Counted from the stretch's first letter, positions 27,501 to 39,604 are shown. The stretch: 64,000 nucleotides of DNA from Lingula anatina (GCF_001039355.2 NW_019774624.1:828553-892552); one strand, 5' to 3'. The notes: a model not told the origin generated them from the sequence alone. Program-made: numbers and translations.

Positions 27501-30500
27501 GTGTTGCCATGGACCTTGCCAGGATCTCCCTTCACATGGTTAAAGTAGAAAAAGAGAACAAACAGTACAAGGTGAGAAAATGATTGCCTAAGTTAAATTG
27601 CAAAATACATATGTTTGAGAAGTCGGTTTAAATGTGACGTGTTATATTAATATGTGGAATTTGAAATTTTCAGATTTTCTCAACCAAGTTTTATTTTTCT
27701 TGGGGAGGTTATACACACAAGAGTAGGAATGCCTTGTATTCGGTTATAATGTATAATTAGGTAATATAAATCTAGTCCAAAAAAAAAAAAAAAAGATTAT
27801 CCAATTCCTTTGCAGACCAAGTTTTATCTAATCAGTTTTAAACAAATCAGAATTATCAGTGTGAATACATTTGCTTGCTATACCAACATACGCTAATGAT
27901 TAACATTTAGTTGCATTTCAGTTAGTGTACAATACTTCTTTGTCTTTATCTCAGAGCCTTGTATCGGCACTATCTGCTGAAAACAGTGACTTGAAAAATA
28001 GGATACCTGAAAGGGATAGGACCATAAACGAATTGAGGTTAGTGATATAAACTATGGTTGATGCAGGTTGTGATAGAATTTATGAACTGATAATTGAGTG
28101 AGATGAGTTTTTTTAAGCTTGATCAAAATTTTGTTTGATTCAAGATAGAAAAAATTTATGAGTTTCAGCTGCTACAAAAGGAAGACAAAATAAAACAGTT
28201 CCACAAGATTTATTCAAGATAAATGATAATTAATGTGTTACACATATACTGCATAAATCCGAAAATAGATGTAGAGTCCACTAATTTAAATGCAAATAAC
28301 TTTGTCTTTAGAAATATTTGACTGAACAACTGCTCATTTCTGACTCTGTCTTAAAGGCAAGAGAATGGTAAACTGAAGCAGACAGTTATCAAACTTCAGC
28401 AAGAACGGCATGCACGGTCTACAAGTTCACTGGCATCTGATGATTGGGTTACGGTTACCAAGCAAGGAGAATCTGAAGAGGAACAAGCTCAAAGGGTAAG
28501 ATTAAGTTAAGTTAAAACCATATGTGAAGCTAAGTCAAGTGGTCTTCATGAACTGGATTTTGGCATTTCTTCTCACTGTACGAGAGTTTGACTGGTAGAA
28601 TATCATGATGCTGCATCACTCAAACAGCAATGCATCCTTTAGATTGCTCAGTTTAAGTATTAGCACATTGAGCTGTCAGTGGGAGTACAGATAGTTTTCA
28701 TGGAATTGTTATGTTAAAACATTTTCAAATATGTCCTCATTGATAAGCTAAAAACAATGAACCAAGACTGTGTTATCTATTTTAACATTAATTTATTATC
28801 ATCATCTTTATCATTTTTTGTAGCAGTCTCATACAGAGGTGCAAGCATTGGAGCGAAGACTTGCAAAAATTGTCAGCCAGAGAAATGAGGTAAACTTGCA
28901 AATCAAATTCTGTTGTTCTTTTCATGGGGTAGAAGAGAGGAAAATAATTAAGAATTGATTAATTTTGGCAGTTAAGCATGGCATTAGTAATAGTGGGTAA
29001 CAACACTCCGCTTGCAGGGGGAAAATCAGAACTGAAAACTTGCTGGAAAAATAAGAATATGCATATTCATACAATACTTATAAATGTGACGAAATTTTAT
29101 TAATTAAGTCAACAACTTCTAGTTGATAACTAAAACCTTATACTGGGCAGTATCCTTTCTGCATCCCTTTTTGTGTGACCATGAAACTGGCATTGCTGTG
29201 GTCGAAGAAAGGAGGCACAAGCACCCCCTTTGATTGCAGAATGAATGCTCATGATCTGCCAGTAATCTGCACGTAAAGTATTATTTTTTTAACTCTCAAA
29301 TGGGGCCATACTATAGAATTCAGAAAGGACACCATCCAGTGTAAAGGGGGCTTAAGCAGGTCATTCACCAGTCAGTATTTCATTTCTTGTTAGGGATATT
29401 ATTACTCATGTAACACAGTTACAACAGCATGTTTAAGGGATTGCCCTCATTCCTTTTCTGCAGTTGCTTGAAGTAAATCACAAATGGTCAGCAGACTATG
29501 GAAAACTACAGCAAGAATACCAACAAGAGGTGCTGCAGCTAGGACAACAGTTGAATGAAGCCCAACAACAACTGGCTGCACATGTCAGCATGGAGGGCAA
29601 GAGGCAGAGAGACATTGATTCTTTACTTTTGTCTGCAAAAAAGAGAACAGAAATTGAGGAGGTGAGGGTAGATTTTGAAGAGCTTGAATCGTTTGAATTT
29701 TTTGTTTTATATAACATATATAAGGTGGAATTAAAGTTGACAATAGGAAAGTGAACCCAGGCTTTACACATTTGTATTGTAATCGTCAACTAAAATATGG
29801 ACTGAATAGTTTTTGCATTAGCTGTAATTTGATTGTATGTCTTTAAACATGCATCTTTAATTCTTCATCAAGACTGCAAAGGAGGAAGCGTTGCAGTTAT
29901 TGCACTTAGAAAGACAGAAGAGACAAACTCTTGAAGAACAACTGCTTGTCATTGGTAGTGGTGTTCAGCAAACTGGGAGAGAGAGTAAACCTTGGGATGG
30001 ACTCACAAGGAGGAACAAGGTTAGATATCTCTGTCTATTTGTCTTTTTATTTTTTTTTCTCAAAATTTTCAAGACTTGTGTTGACTATCACTCTAAGAGA
30101 CTGGTACTGTTAAAGAAATAGTTGTATTTTGAACTTTGTACATGAAAATACTTTGTTGTAGGATGGTTCACTTTTGGGTGATCATTATCTGAATTTGGTT
30201 AAAGAGATATAATTGTTAAGACCCATGGAGGAGATTGTACTTATACAAACCTCAAATAGATGATTGAAAAAATAGCTAGATTGGCATTATCTGCACATAC
30301 CTAGTGTTTCATAATCAACTTCCCACAGATTCAAACTGGGCCTGCCAGCAGCTCTGATGTTGAGTCTATGAGAAATGAAATCACAGCACTTCTACAGCAG
30401 GTTAGTGTGAATGTTTTTTTTTTAAAGAAATGACATAATGGCATTCTTAAAAATGTTATACTCATTATTAAAAAGGGAAAATTAAGACCATGCTCATATT

Positions 30501-31566
30501 GATAGGAACAATTGGGAAGTATGACTGATAATAGATTCATTTATTTCCTTACAGGTTGCCATGTTCAGGGAAGACTTTGAGCAAGAGAGACGAGACAGAG
30601 AAAGGATTCAAGCCGAGAAAATTTCTTTAGAAGAAGCAAGTGATCGCTTGAAAGAGCAATTGACAAATAGAGATCAGAAGGTAAGTCAAATGATATTAGA
30701 AAATCATGACATCATAAGGGAAATATAGTTGAACATCAAGAGAAGTGTTCAACTTTTAGTGTAGCACAACATATTTATGACCAATACTTCTTAATTTAAT
30801 AATATTCAATAAAATGTAACACATGCTCTCTCAGGTTGAAGACTTGAAAGAGGAAGTTACTTTGAAAAGAGATCAGGTCCGTTTACTGGAGCGCCAGATT
30901 CGTGACATGCAGAATATCCAACAGTCTGGGCCCTTGATGGCTGGTGGACGCAGTAGCAGCACAGGGTCAGCAGCATCACAGAATAAGTGGCCTTGTCAGA
31001 GCTGCACGTATCTCAATGCCTCCTCACGCACTGTGTGTGAAGTTTGTGGCTCCACTAGAAGCTATCACGGTTCAGGTACAATGTCTGATTTGGCTTAGTA
31101 AAATACATACAAGATTACATTAAGCTCAGATTAGGAAGCAGCTGCATACAATTTCCTACCATTTATTGATGTTTGAAATTAATATGTTTTTCAGTTAAAT
31201 CAAAAGTGATCCAAGCCTCAGCCCATGGTTGTACATATATTTCATCTTTTTTCTAGGTTACAGAAGCAGCAGTTGCAGTCAAATCCCAGCATCAATTCCT
31301 CAGGTACAGTAGTCCTAAAGTTAATTCAGGACTTGTAATCGTTACTTATTTGTAATTTGATAGGGATCTTAACTTTGAGGATCTATCATTAAACACCGAC
31401 TGGTGTAATCAAATGCGCCCCATTTTTTGTTGCTGCTTTCAACAAAATTCATGATAACACAGTAATTCCACATTTTATTTCCCTATTTTAGCGTCGTCTA
31501 CAGCCACGAGGAGAGGATGTGATGGATGAGGTATTTGAAGATAGTTCTCCATTCATTGAGGAATAA
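24589..31566 (+). CDS. TNIP1: TNIP1/ABIN-like ubiquitin-binding protein with NZF finger
   Basis: Fourteen in-phase coding exons: 24589-24733, 25065-25153, 25634-26122, 27386-27571, 27955-28037, 28357-28495, 28824-28889, 29464-29661, 29873-30019, 30329-30400, 30555-30680, 30835-31075, 31257-31303 and 31492-31566 (TAA), total 700 residues. The protein begins with a coiled coil, has a Ser/Gly/Gln-rich acidic linker from exon 3, then long coiled coils. Exon 11 carries FREDFEQERRDRERIQAEK, the UBAN-type motif (DF-ER-DRER) of ABIN, NEMO and optineurin that binds linear or K63 ubiquitin. Exon 12 adds WPCQSCTYLNASSRTVCEVC, an NZF finger with a T-Y pair at the ubiquitin-contact position. ABINs restrain NF-kappaB and cell-death signalling with A20. 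Human TNIP1 (about 636 aa) has no NZF that I know of. A 5' UTR intron acceptor precedes ATG at 24,561. A LINE fragment lies in intron 3. Exons 2-14 recur at 39,605-46,106. Confidence 0.85.
26262..27200. mobile_element. 5'-inverted RTE-type LINE fragment (copy 1)
   Basis: The minus strand of 26,436-26,262 encodes a reverse-transcriptase piece ending IKKGVHQGDTISP. The plus strand from about 26,424 continues with LNHLRFADDI, the catalytic FADD box, then SACVLPAVIYGSETC and a degraded RTE-like C-terminus to about 27,180, followed by an ATGATA-type tail. About 30 residues between the two blocks are missing at the switch point. This is the arrangement left by twin-primed integration. Stops and frameshifts make it dead. 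It sits in intron 3 of the TNIP1-like gene. Confidence 0.8.
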
Positions 31567-32696
31567 CCTGGATTGAAGGTGGATTTCTTCAGAGTGAAGA
31601 TAATTCCTTGTATATGCGATGTACCTCATATAGACTAGCTGTGTCTTTTCAACTAGAATTGTGTATAGGACCATCACAAATATTGAAATCATTAATGTTA
31701 CATTTATGTTACCCATTGTATTTATTTAGGAATACTTTTTAAACTGTGAATATTACAATAAGGCTCTTTTTTTTAAGGAAACCTTTGAAAATCTGCTAGC
31801 TTTAAATTTGTAAAATGGTTTTTGATATAAACAATCTGTTGGAAAATTCAAGGATCATATTAACATTTTCTTATCAAAGATGCACTCACAATTTCAGTGA
31901 TAAAGGTATGTCTTCTTATTTTAGGAAGACGGACATATATAGTAATCTTTCAAACCTTGCTTTGAGGAAGTTAAGAAAACTATACTTAAAAGAAATGGAA
32001 ATTTGTAATATGAATTTGTTGTAATGTAAAGTTTTCACAGAAGGATTTTGAAACAATCTTAATGAAGTTCATTAGTCTAAAAGAATTCATAGAACATATG
32101 TTTGCTGTCCAGTTGATTAGTCCAACTTTTAATGACATGGTACAAACAAAGTGGCAGGTGAGTACATGTGCCAACTTTTTATTCAAGTTATAACATGAGT
32201 GAAATTGCCTTCAAAAAGATTTGTCATAGAGTTGCGATTAAATTGTATGGGATATAATTAGGTGAAAACAAAGTTTAATTCAATTGGCACACTAAGTTAT
32301 TTTAAGTTTCACTTTTTAAATAAGCACACATTTTGGTTTATCTTTGGTACTCAACATTATGAAGATGTAATAAAACTATCCATTTAGCTATTTGTAATTT
32401 ACTAAAAGAGTCAAGATATTTGACTACACATTTATTGTAAGCTTTTTAACATAAACATTTATAATTATATTTACAATTAAATACTAAATCACAAGTGTAT
32501 GACAGTAAGTTTCAACTTGTATAGAAAAGAATAAAATGAAATCTTTCTCTGTGCACAGAAAAACGTGCAGAATGAACTACAAAAGCATCTCATGCTGTAT
32601 CATAAAATAGAAAAAAGTTAATTATCTTCTGCAGTTGGTTTTAATAGTGCAAACAAGCTTGAGCCAATTGATTTCTTAGACATCAAAAGTGATTTT
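31567..32696. other. 3' flanks of TNIP1-like and TMEM243-like A
   Basis: The two genes converge here. The interval is AT-rich, presumably two 3' UTRs, with no other supported feature. Confidence 0.5.
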
Positions 32697-35179
32697 TCAA
32701 AAACTAGGAACAGTTGTGACATCTTGCTGCATCATATGTCTTGTTGTCATGTTATGGTGAGCAGTGGTATTGATCCTAGGGGGCGCTGGGGTGGAAACAT
32801 CATTGTCTACATACTGAACATTGAAAACGTAGATTTCTGTGGTGATGCACTGGAAGACTATCACTGCACACACCAAAATAATGAACCAGATTTTATCTGA
32901 AGCCTGAAAAAAAATGAGGAAAAAAACAGATGAAACTATTTTTTCAAGTTTAGAGGAGAACAAGATTATCCGCTATTTTTGAGATAAAACATTTATATGG
33001 TACCTACTTGGAGAAAAAATGTCTAAAAATTGATCTTAAATAAATTCTTTGTAATGTGACATGGAAACAAGTTCACGTAAAGTACCTACCAGGTCACCTT
33101 TCCTATACCACCATGTCTTCAAATGAAGGAAAGAAAATGTCAATACAATTTAAATTTAAAAAATAATAGTTCATAAATACAACACCATTACAACTAAAAA
33201 GATAATGCAAAACAAAATGTAATCATGCATAAAGGTTTGCTCATACAGATTTTGTAATAATGAAACAGCATGTATAACATAATAAGAGAAACTGTTACAA
33301 ATTTTTTCAAAATTAAAGGAACAAAATTATGAGATCAATTTCCTATTATGTATTCAAGAAACTTACCACAACAGCTCCAACAAAAGTACTTACTGAAAGT
33401 TAAAAAAAAGAGTTAATGTACCTAAAATTGCTATTCACTAAATTAAAAATAAAATAAATTTTCATCAGTAACAATAATAACAGATATCTGAAATATTTTA
33501 TAAATGGTGTTTATGTAATAAAGTGTATTTTTGTAATTTAAAATCATTAATCTTGATAAAATACAAGATTGCAATAGGCAAGGAACTTCAATTTGTACAA
33601 GTTTACTGCATTTCAAAACACCTAACGATTATCATACAAAGAAGGTAGATTTTGATGATTTTTTTTTTCCTTTTTTTTAACTTTGCAAGTTTTTTAAAAT
33701 ATCAATTTCTAATGTATACATGGATGAGATTTTTCTGACTACCGGCAGATTTTTTATTTTTTGGGAGTCAAAATTATCATTGGCCTAGGTGGACCCTTAT
33801 TTTCCAACTTTTTCTCTAAATGGCAGTATCATCCCATATTAATTGAAATGTATAATTGTAAATAAAAATGCACATTTATATAACTTCACTTTAAATTTAT
33901 ACTTTACTGTATCTTTGAACTATGTAAAATTTGTTTGCAGCTAGATAATAATAATAATAACTCAAATACTAACTACAGTACTTACTTAATAAATTTGTAG
34001 CCATCAGGTAAAATGTATTGTTTTTAGCACCAGTCACCAGACAGATAATGAAAGCAATCTGAAAGATAATAATGTGGATTTTGTACCGACTACCAAGCTT
34101 AACACTAAAATATTTAAAAGCTCCAAAATTAAAATTAATTAATAATGATTCATATTACTCTTGGAAAAACATCTATGATAGCACCATAGAATAAGTTACT
34201 ATGATAATAGTACATTTTAGAAATATCATTATATGGCAACATGTTAACTTTAAAAAATTCATCACTCTATAAATTAAAAAAAAATTCAGGTATAAACAAG
34301 CTGAAATTTTACCATCACATTCAAACAGCAAGAGACAATGCTATAATTTTAACATGTTACAAAAACACATTGAAAGTGAATAATAATACTTACTACAACC
34401 ATAAGGCATGTCACGACACCAAACACTTTTGAGCCATAAATCTACAAATAAATTTCAGATTTTACTCGTACATCTGTCAGTTGAATATAGTCATTAAACT
34501 TACATCTTACTGTCATATAGCACAAATAATTGTCTTAGATATTCTTCCCTCTGACTTTATGCTTTATGTCAAATACCTACAGTATATACAAAAGCATTTA
34601 CAAAATCACTGCTCTGTTTTCATTAAGTGTGGATGAATCCATTAATTACCTCTTTTTACTATTATATACAGTATAATTTTATGTCTTCAACACTGAAATT
34701 TTGTCTCATGATGTCAATTAATAGTGTAACTCCCCTTGACTCGATACAAAATAATTCGCCCCTCTAAACCGAGTTAATTTTTTGGTTTATGCTTAATTTG
34801 GGCAACTTCCTGATTCAGATTTCAACTTTAATTTAAAAACTTTAAATTTCTTTTAATATTTTTCAAAAAGATTGTGATATACAGCATATATATATATGAA
34901 CCATCCCCGGCTTATATGTCATGCAGCATTTTCCCATTAGTTAGATATCTAAACAAACAATCTAAATCTATTGATAAACGCAAATATAGGTCTTCCAAAA
35001 ATTTTGTCAAAATTTCCTGTATTTAAAATCACAGTCACAGTTAACTTTTGTCTTTCATGAAAATTACTCTCTAGCAACGGGGTTGTACTCACAAGTGTTG
35101 GTGAAACGTCGTGGTAAATGGCATTTACATCTGTTGATGTTGCTTTGGCTGTAGATTTTGGGACAGCAGTTTCATCCAT
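32697..35179 (-). CDS. TMEM243: TMEM243-family small membrane protein A
   Basis: Six minus-strand exons: 35179-35093, 34441-34394, 34058-33986, 33392-33367, 33116-33090 and 32903-32697, total 155 residues, all phases consistent. After a hydrophilic N-terminus (YHDVSPTL) come hydrophobic segments around GVVTCLMVVIAFIICLV, FYLMATNLLISTFVGAVV and IWFIILVCAVIVFQCI. Between the last two lies WWYRKGDL, matching the WYRQGDLEP loop of vertebrate TMEM243 (DUF2678). The Thr/His/Met-rich tail (after NDVSTPAPP) is not part of the human protein as I know it. The function of the family is poorly known. It stands head to head with paralogue B, 330 bases away, and a second copy lies at 47,235-49,704. Confidence 0.8.
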
Positions 35180-35509
35180 TTTTAGTAACTTTTATAACGA
35201 CCGCTTCAACTCTAACATCACACCTTGATACCTTGATCAAGTTGATGTTTATATCACATGACACTCCAGTTCATCGCTAGATGTCACTACAGTCAAACAG
35301 CAGATTATATCAAAACACTGTATCTTATACCGTTTTTATTTAATAATAGACATTATTTTATTACTAAGCATAATAAACAATATTTATTTGCAGCTTTAAC
35401 TGATCAACATTAACTAAATTTAATTGATTAGTTACTGGATTGGCTTGGTTGACAGCTACATCTTCCGGCGGACTAGGGATGTCAAGGAGTTGTTCCGCTG
35501 TCAGCTGAA
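35180..35509. promoter_or_regulatory. Divergent promoter between TMEM243-like A and B
   Basis: 330 bases separate the two opposed start codons. TTGATACCTTGATCAAGTTG gives a small TTGATCAA palindrome. No TATA box stands at a convincing distance for either gene. The same interval in the second copy (49,705-50,036) is nearly identical. Confidence 0.5.
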
Positions 35510-38025
35510 ATGGACGCGGATACAGAGAAAACTCAGATCGTCGGGGCGGGTAAAGCTACATCTGCAGGCCCGCTATATCATGACAGTACGCAGACTCCTC
35601 TAATGGTAATACACGATATATCAAAACCCATGCAAGACAAAGTACTTTTAAAAGTTCTTTTATATGCGGAAGTTCATAATGACATGTGACCCGTATCACA
35701 AAAATTCATTTGTTAACACTCTTATTTACTGTCTCAAATTTGTGCTGTTTGTTATAACACGCGAATTTTCGTGCCACGCTTTCTTTGAGTTTCTACTCTT
35801 TTTAATCATCTACATGTCACCAATATTTACTTGGTAACTTAAACTGCATATGTACTGTACATGTATATGGGCGGCGGTTTATACAAAAATGCAAAACACG
35901 ATTAGTCGTCATCGTTATCCGATCAGAAGGCAAAATACGACTAGTAGTCGTCAAAACGCAACTAGTCATCAAAACGCAACTAGTCATCATCAAAACGCAA
36001 CTTGTCATCATCAAAACGCAACTTGTCATCAAAACGCGATTTGACGCCAGATGGCGCCCATTGTTCGAAAATCTAGGCCAAGTCACATGATCCACAGTGA
36101 TCAAAATGGCGGACGTTATTGAAGCAGCATTATCATATTCCTCGCTCGAACTCGAGAATTATCTCGTGTTCGAGATATTATTATATATATAATATCATTA
36201 TTAGATTGTACGCGTAGAGATAATTCTCGAAATAATAAATAATTTAATAATTTATTAAATAATTTGGACATGTTATAAATTAAAAAAAAAACAAAAACAC
36301 ACACTTGTGAAGCACTGCTTTATTGTTGTACTCATTTCACAAGTTCCAGATATTATTATATATATAATATCATTATTAGATTGTACGCGTAGAGATAATT
36401 CTCGAGTTCGAGCGAGGAATATGATAATGCTGCTTCAATAACGTCCGCCATTTTGATCACTGTGGATCATGTGACTTGGCCTAGATTTTCGTACAATGGG
36501 CGCCATCTGGCGTCAAATCGCGTTTTGATGACAAGTTGCGTTTTGATGATGACTAGTTGCGTTTTGATGACTAGTTGCGTTTTGATGACTAGTTGCGTTT
36601 TGACGACTACTAGTCGTATTTTGCCTTCTGATCTGATAACGACGACGACAAATCGCGTTTTCATTTCGACTGATCTAATAACGATGACGACTAATCGTGT
36701 TTTGCATTTTTGTATAAACCGCCGCCCATACATGTAGCACAGTGTCACCGTCAAATGACGTTCAAAGTCGGGTGCAAATGTACAGGTATAACGTTATATG
36801 AGACAGTAGTGCTGAGTAGTGCAGTTTTAAGATTTCTTAAACCACAATAAAAAACTATTTGCTAGTATGTTTTACATTTTTGAAGTGTATTTCTTTTTCT
36901 TTCAGAGAGGTTTGCAACTTACATTTGTTTCTCTTGTGGTGCTGATGGTTTTGGTAAGATTAATCTATATGTTTTCTAAAATTTAAAGGGATAATAACTC
37001 TTCATATGAGATCTATATTTCACAATAAAAACATTGTGAATAACTCATAGAAATATAATATATTCTGTTTAACCACAAAAACGGCAGTTATAGCTATTAT
37101 TCTGATATCTGAGCTTGTCTTTAGACCACGTGACCTCCATTGATGGCTATACTCTGTTAAAATCTCTTAAGAGATTTTAACAAAAAACCAAACTTTTTAG
37201 AAAAAAACCAGGGACTAACTTTGAATGTAAAAATGGATTCATTAACCATTGGTAAGTATGAGAAAATTGTTGTTCACTCCAGGAAAATTCATTTTTTGGC
37301 CAAAATGAAGAGTTATTATCACTTTAAATTATGTGATACATACAATATCATTTTTGCCCTCAGAAGTTTTTTCAGGCTCATTTGTGACCAGTTTCATAAC
37401 TTTGGTGTGAAGCTGGTAGGTCATAATTGTTAAAAAATAATATATGAAGTTACCTACTCTGGAAAAATCAGCCTTAATTCTGTCTTTAATGAATTAATTT
37501 AAAGAATATCTTCAGAAATTATGTTCAGAACCAAAAGTATGAATGCTTCCTATTCATATTTCAGATAAGCATTATTTTGAGTATTGCTCAGAGCGTCCAA
37601 GTCCCCATGAACACTGGTGTGTACTTGCTGCTAGGAATAAGCCTGTTGGGATTTGCTGTTATTGAAGTGATTTTGGTGAGGATGAAGTATTTCCTTGTTA
37701 TAAATAGTATGCATTTTGACCCTAGCTGAAGTATGTTACAATTTGCAGTTATATTTATCCATCAGCAATATAATATTATAGTGAATTTATTACCATTATA
37801 AAATGACTGGAATACATTACAGTCAGTACATATTCTATAGCAAAAATCAAGTTTCAAGACTTTTTTTCATGTGTGAATTTAAATTGTATTTTTGTATTTC
37901 AGATTGTATTCATTCGCCAAGGTGAGCTTCCCAAAGAAAGAATGTGGTTTTTGTATGTTGTTGGATTCTGCATTCTATTAGAGGCCATTTTTACAGATAT
38001 ACTTCTTTATCAGCAAGGAAAATAA
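35510..38025 (+). CDS. TMEM243: TMEM243-family small membrane protein B
   Basis: Four exons: 35510-35605, 36906-36953, 37565-37675 and 37903-38025 (TAA), total 125 residues. The N-terminus ends YHDSTQTPLM, which parallels YHDVSPTL of neighbour A, and exon 2 has the same 48-nt length and phase as exon 2 of A. Three hydrophobic segments follow: LTFVSLVVLMVLISIILSI, VYLLLGISLLGFAVIEVIL and MWFLYVVGFCILLEAIF. The loop FIRQGELPKER corresponds to YRQGDLEP of vertebrate TMEM243. Genes A and B are therefore paralogues in a divergent pair. Intron 1 carries an 860-bp fold-back element and intron 2 a 337-bp MITE, both absent from the second copy. AATAAA lies at about 39,039. Confidence 0.82.
35866..36729. 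mobile_element. 860-bp fold-back element, polymorphic
   Basis: Long inverted arms (about 35,866-36,235 and 36,335-36,729) begin TGGGCGGCGGTTTATACAAA at both ends. Each arm holds short tandem units of the type CGCAACTAGTCATCAAAA, then AAAATGGCGGACGTTATTG, then an AT-rich inner stem. The insert is flanked by direct repeats of 7-8 bases (ACATGTA/TACATGTA). The second copy has the empty site CTGTACATGTAGCACAG at about 50,388-50,404. No transposase ORF. It lies in intron 1 of TMEM243-like B. Confidence 0.85.
36987..37323. mobile_element. 337-bp MITE flanked by TTAA (copy B)
   Basis: Same family as 23,412-23,748 and the same length. The left terminus is AGGGATAATAACTCTT; the right has one mismatch. 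TTAA flanks it at 36,983-36,986 and 37,324-37,327. The second segment copy shows a single TTAA at about 50,651-50,654 with no insert, so the target duplication is directly visible. It lies in intron 2 of TMEM243-like B. Confidence 0.9.
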
Positions 38026-38430
38026 GAGAGTGCGAGGCAGCTTTTCTGATTGTGTCACCATATCTGTTGGAAGGACTTGGATTTGCAGGGATGGACTGAT
38101 TTACACCCTTTGTATCAGCTGTTGACTATTTAGCTGCTTTTATAAAGGGTGTATGATTTTCAAAAATCTTCCAAACATTTACTGTGATTTGCAATATGCA
38201 GGGCATATTGCATCTTTTAAAGATATTTAAAAGTGGTTTTGTAAAATAGTTAAAAAGATGAATGAGAAAACAGTACTTATTGTGAAATACAAAGTATAAG
38301 TTGCCTGCACTGTGTCTCCTTTTGATTATTAGTTGAGATATTCCAGTGGTAGGAACTTGTTGGAAAGGAAATCATTGAGTTGAACAAGCATCAGTATGAG
38401 TTGTGGAGTAAAATATTGTTAGTGCACCCC

Positions 38431-38699
38431 TGGGCCCAGTTTCTTCAATACAGGATAGCGCTATATGCTGTGGATAACACTATCCATCAGATTAAATTGT
38501 TATCCTCTGGGCAATTATGCTGTGGGTAAAGTAATGTTTAGACAACAGTAAATTCTTATTTTTGTCTCAGATATTGCTTTCCAGTGGTTAAAAAAGGCTG
38601 CTGTCCTCAAGATAACTGTCCAGTGGATAATAATTTTATCCAAAGGATAGTGTTATCCGTAGGATAACCACTATCCAGTGTTGATGAAATGGGGCCCAG
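38431..38699. mobile_element. MITE with TGGGCCCAGTTTC termini
   Basis: TGGGCCCAGTTTCTTCAATA and then GGATAG on the left face the inverted CTGGGCCCCATTTCATCAAC and GGATAG on the right. Several TTATCC/GGATAA repeats lie between. It sits in the 3' region of TMEM243-like B and is present in both copies (second at 51,837-52,106). A one-sided relative is seen near 8,577. Confidence 0.7.
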
Positions 38700-38968
38700 T
38701 AGAGCAATCTTTCACACTGAAGTGACATTTGCATTGAAACTGATGACATGTTCCCATTGCAAAATTTGCTTAAATTTTCATTCCACACAGAGGAATTCTT
38801 TATTATGAAACACGAGTCTCGTAAATGATCAACTATTACCATGATTTGGTATTTGATTTCACTTTTGGATTATACTGTTATGTCAAATTATTTTTATTAC
38901 TGTTTCGTATGCATAATTGACTGATTTGCAAAGAGATTCATTGTCTACTACATGTACAGTAGGTTTTA

Positions 38969-38990
38969 CCAAGGAGTTATAACTCCTTGG
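38969..38990. repeat. Perfect 22-bp palindrome, present in one copy only
   Basis: CCAAGGAGTTA followed immediately by its exact reverse complement. The homologous site in the second copy (about 52,370) lacks it plus a few flanking bases. Related arms occur near 573-600 and at 3505-3545. Confidence 0.85.
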
Positions 38991-39603
38991 TTCTACTTGC
39001 TGTTCATCTTTACAAAATTTGTATTTTGGTTGAATGTGAATAAAATATATATTTCTGTAACATTGTGATTGATTAAATGTTTTCAATACACTGCATTGTC
39101 TTTATAATCAAATTATACAGCAATCGTTTATCAGTTATTTTACTAGTAGATAAGATATTGTGATTAAATTTGTATGGATAAATATTTGAATGTTATCTTT
39201 GCCCTCCAAGTGCAAATTTACAACAAATATTTGGGAATTGATGACAGTGGATTATTAAATAAAATGATGAATAAACAAATGACCAGAAAAAAATGAAAAA
39301 TTTGCAAACCTTTCCAACTGGACAGAGATTACCTTTTGTCGAGAACGACTGGGGGATACACATTTACCGGGGTATGACATTGGACCGTCTCCTGTCGTAG
39401 TTTCTGCATCATGTCACCGTGACCCAGACGAATAGATCTGTGGTAAAGGTACGAAACCATTGATGAAAATATGGGCATGGATCAACGTAACTAGGTAAAC
39501 AATTCGTGAGGTGTATTTCACGTGATCGTTGCTTAATACAGCTGTACTGGTACGGCGAAGGACGCAACACGACATCACATACTACATTATAATGAAAAAA
39601 CCT

Positions 39604-39604
39604 N
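39604..39604. other. Assembly join (single N) between duplicate segments
   Basis: The first copy runs up to this N while still homologous to 52,960-52,980. The second copy starts straight after it, a few bases into TNIP1-like exon 2. Both contig ends therefore lie inside shared sequence, the pattern of an unmerged overlap. Confidence 0.85.

Noticed and set aside
35817-36737. ORFs of about 95 residues with repeated CVLM/TTS-type units on both strands
   Set aside because: They are translations of the tandem units in the fold-back element arms; the two mirror each other because the arms are inverted repeats.
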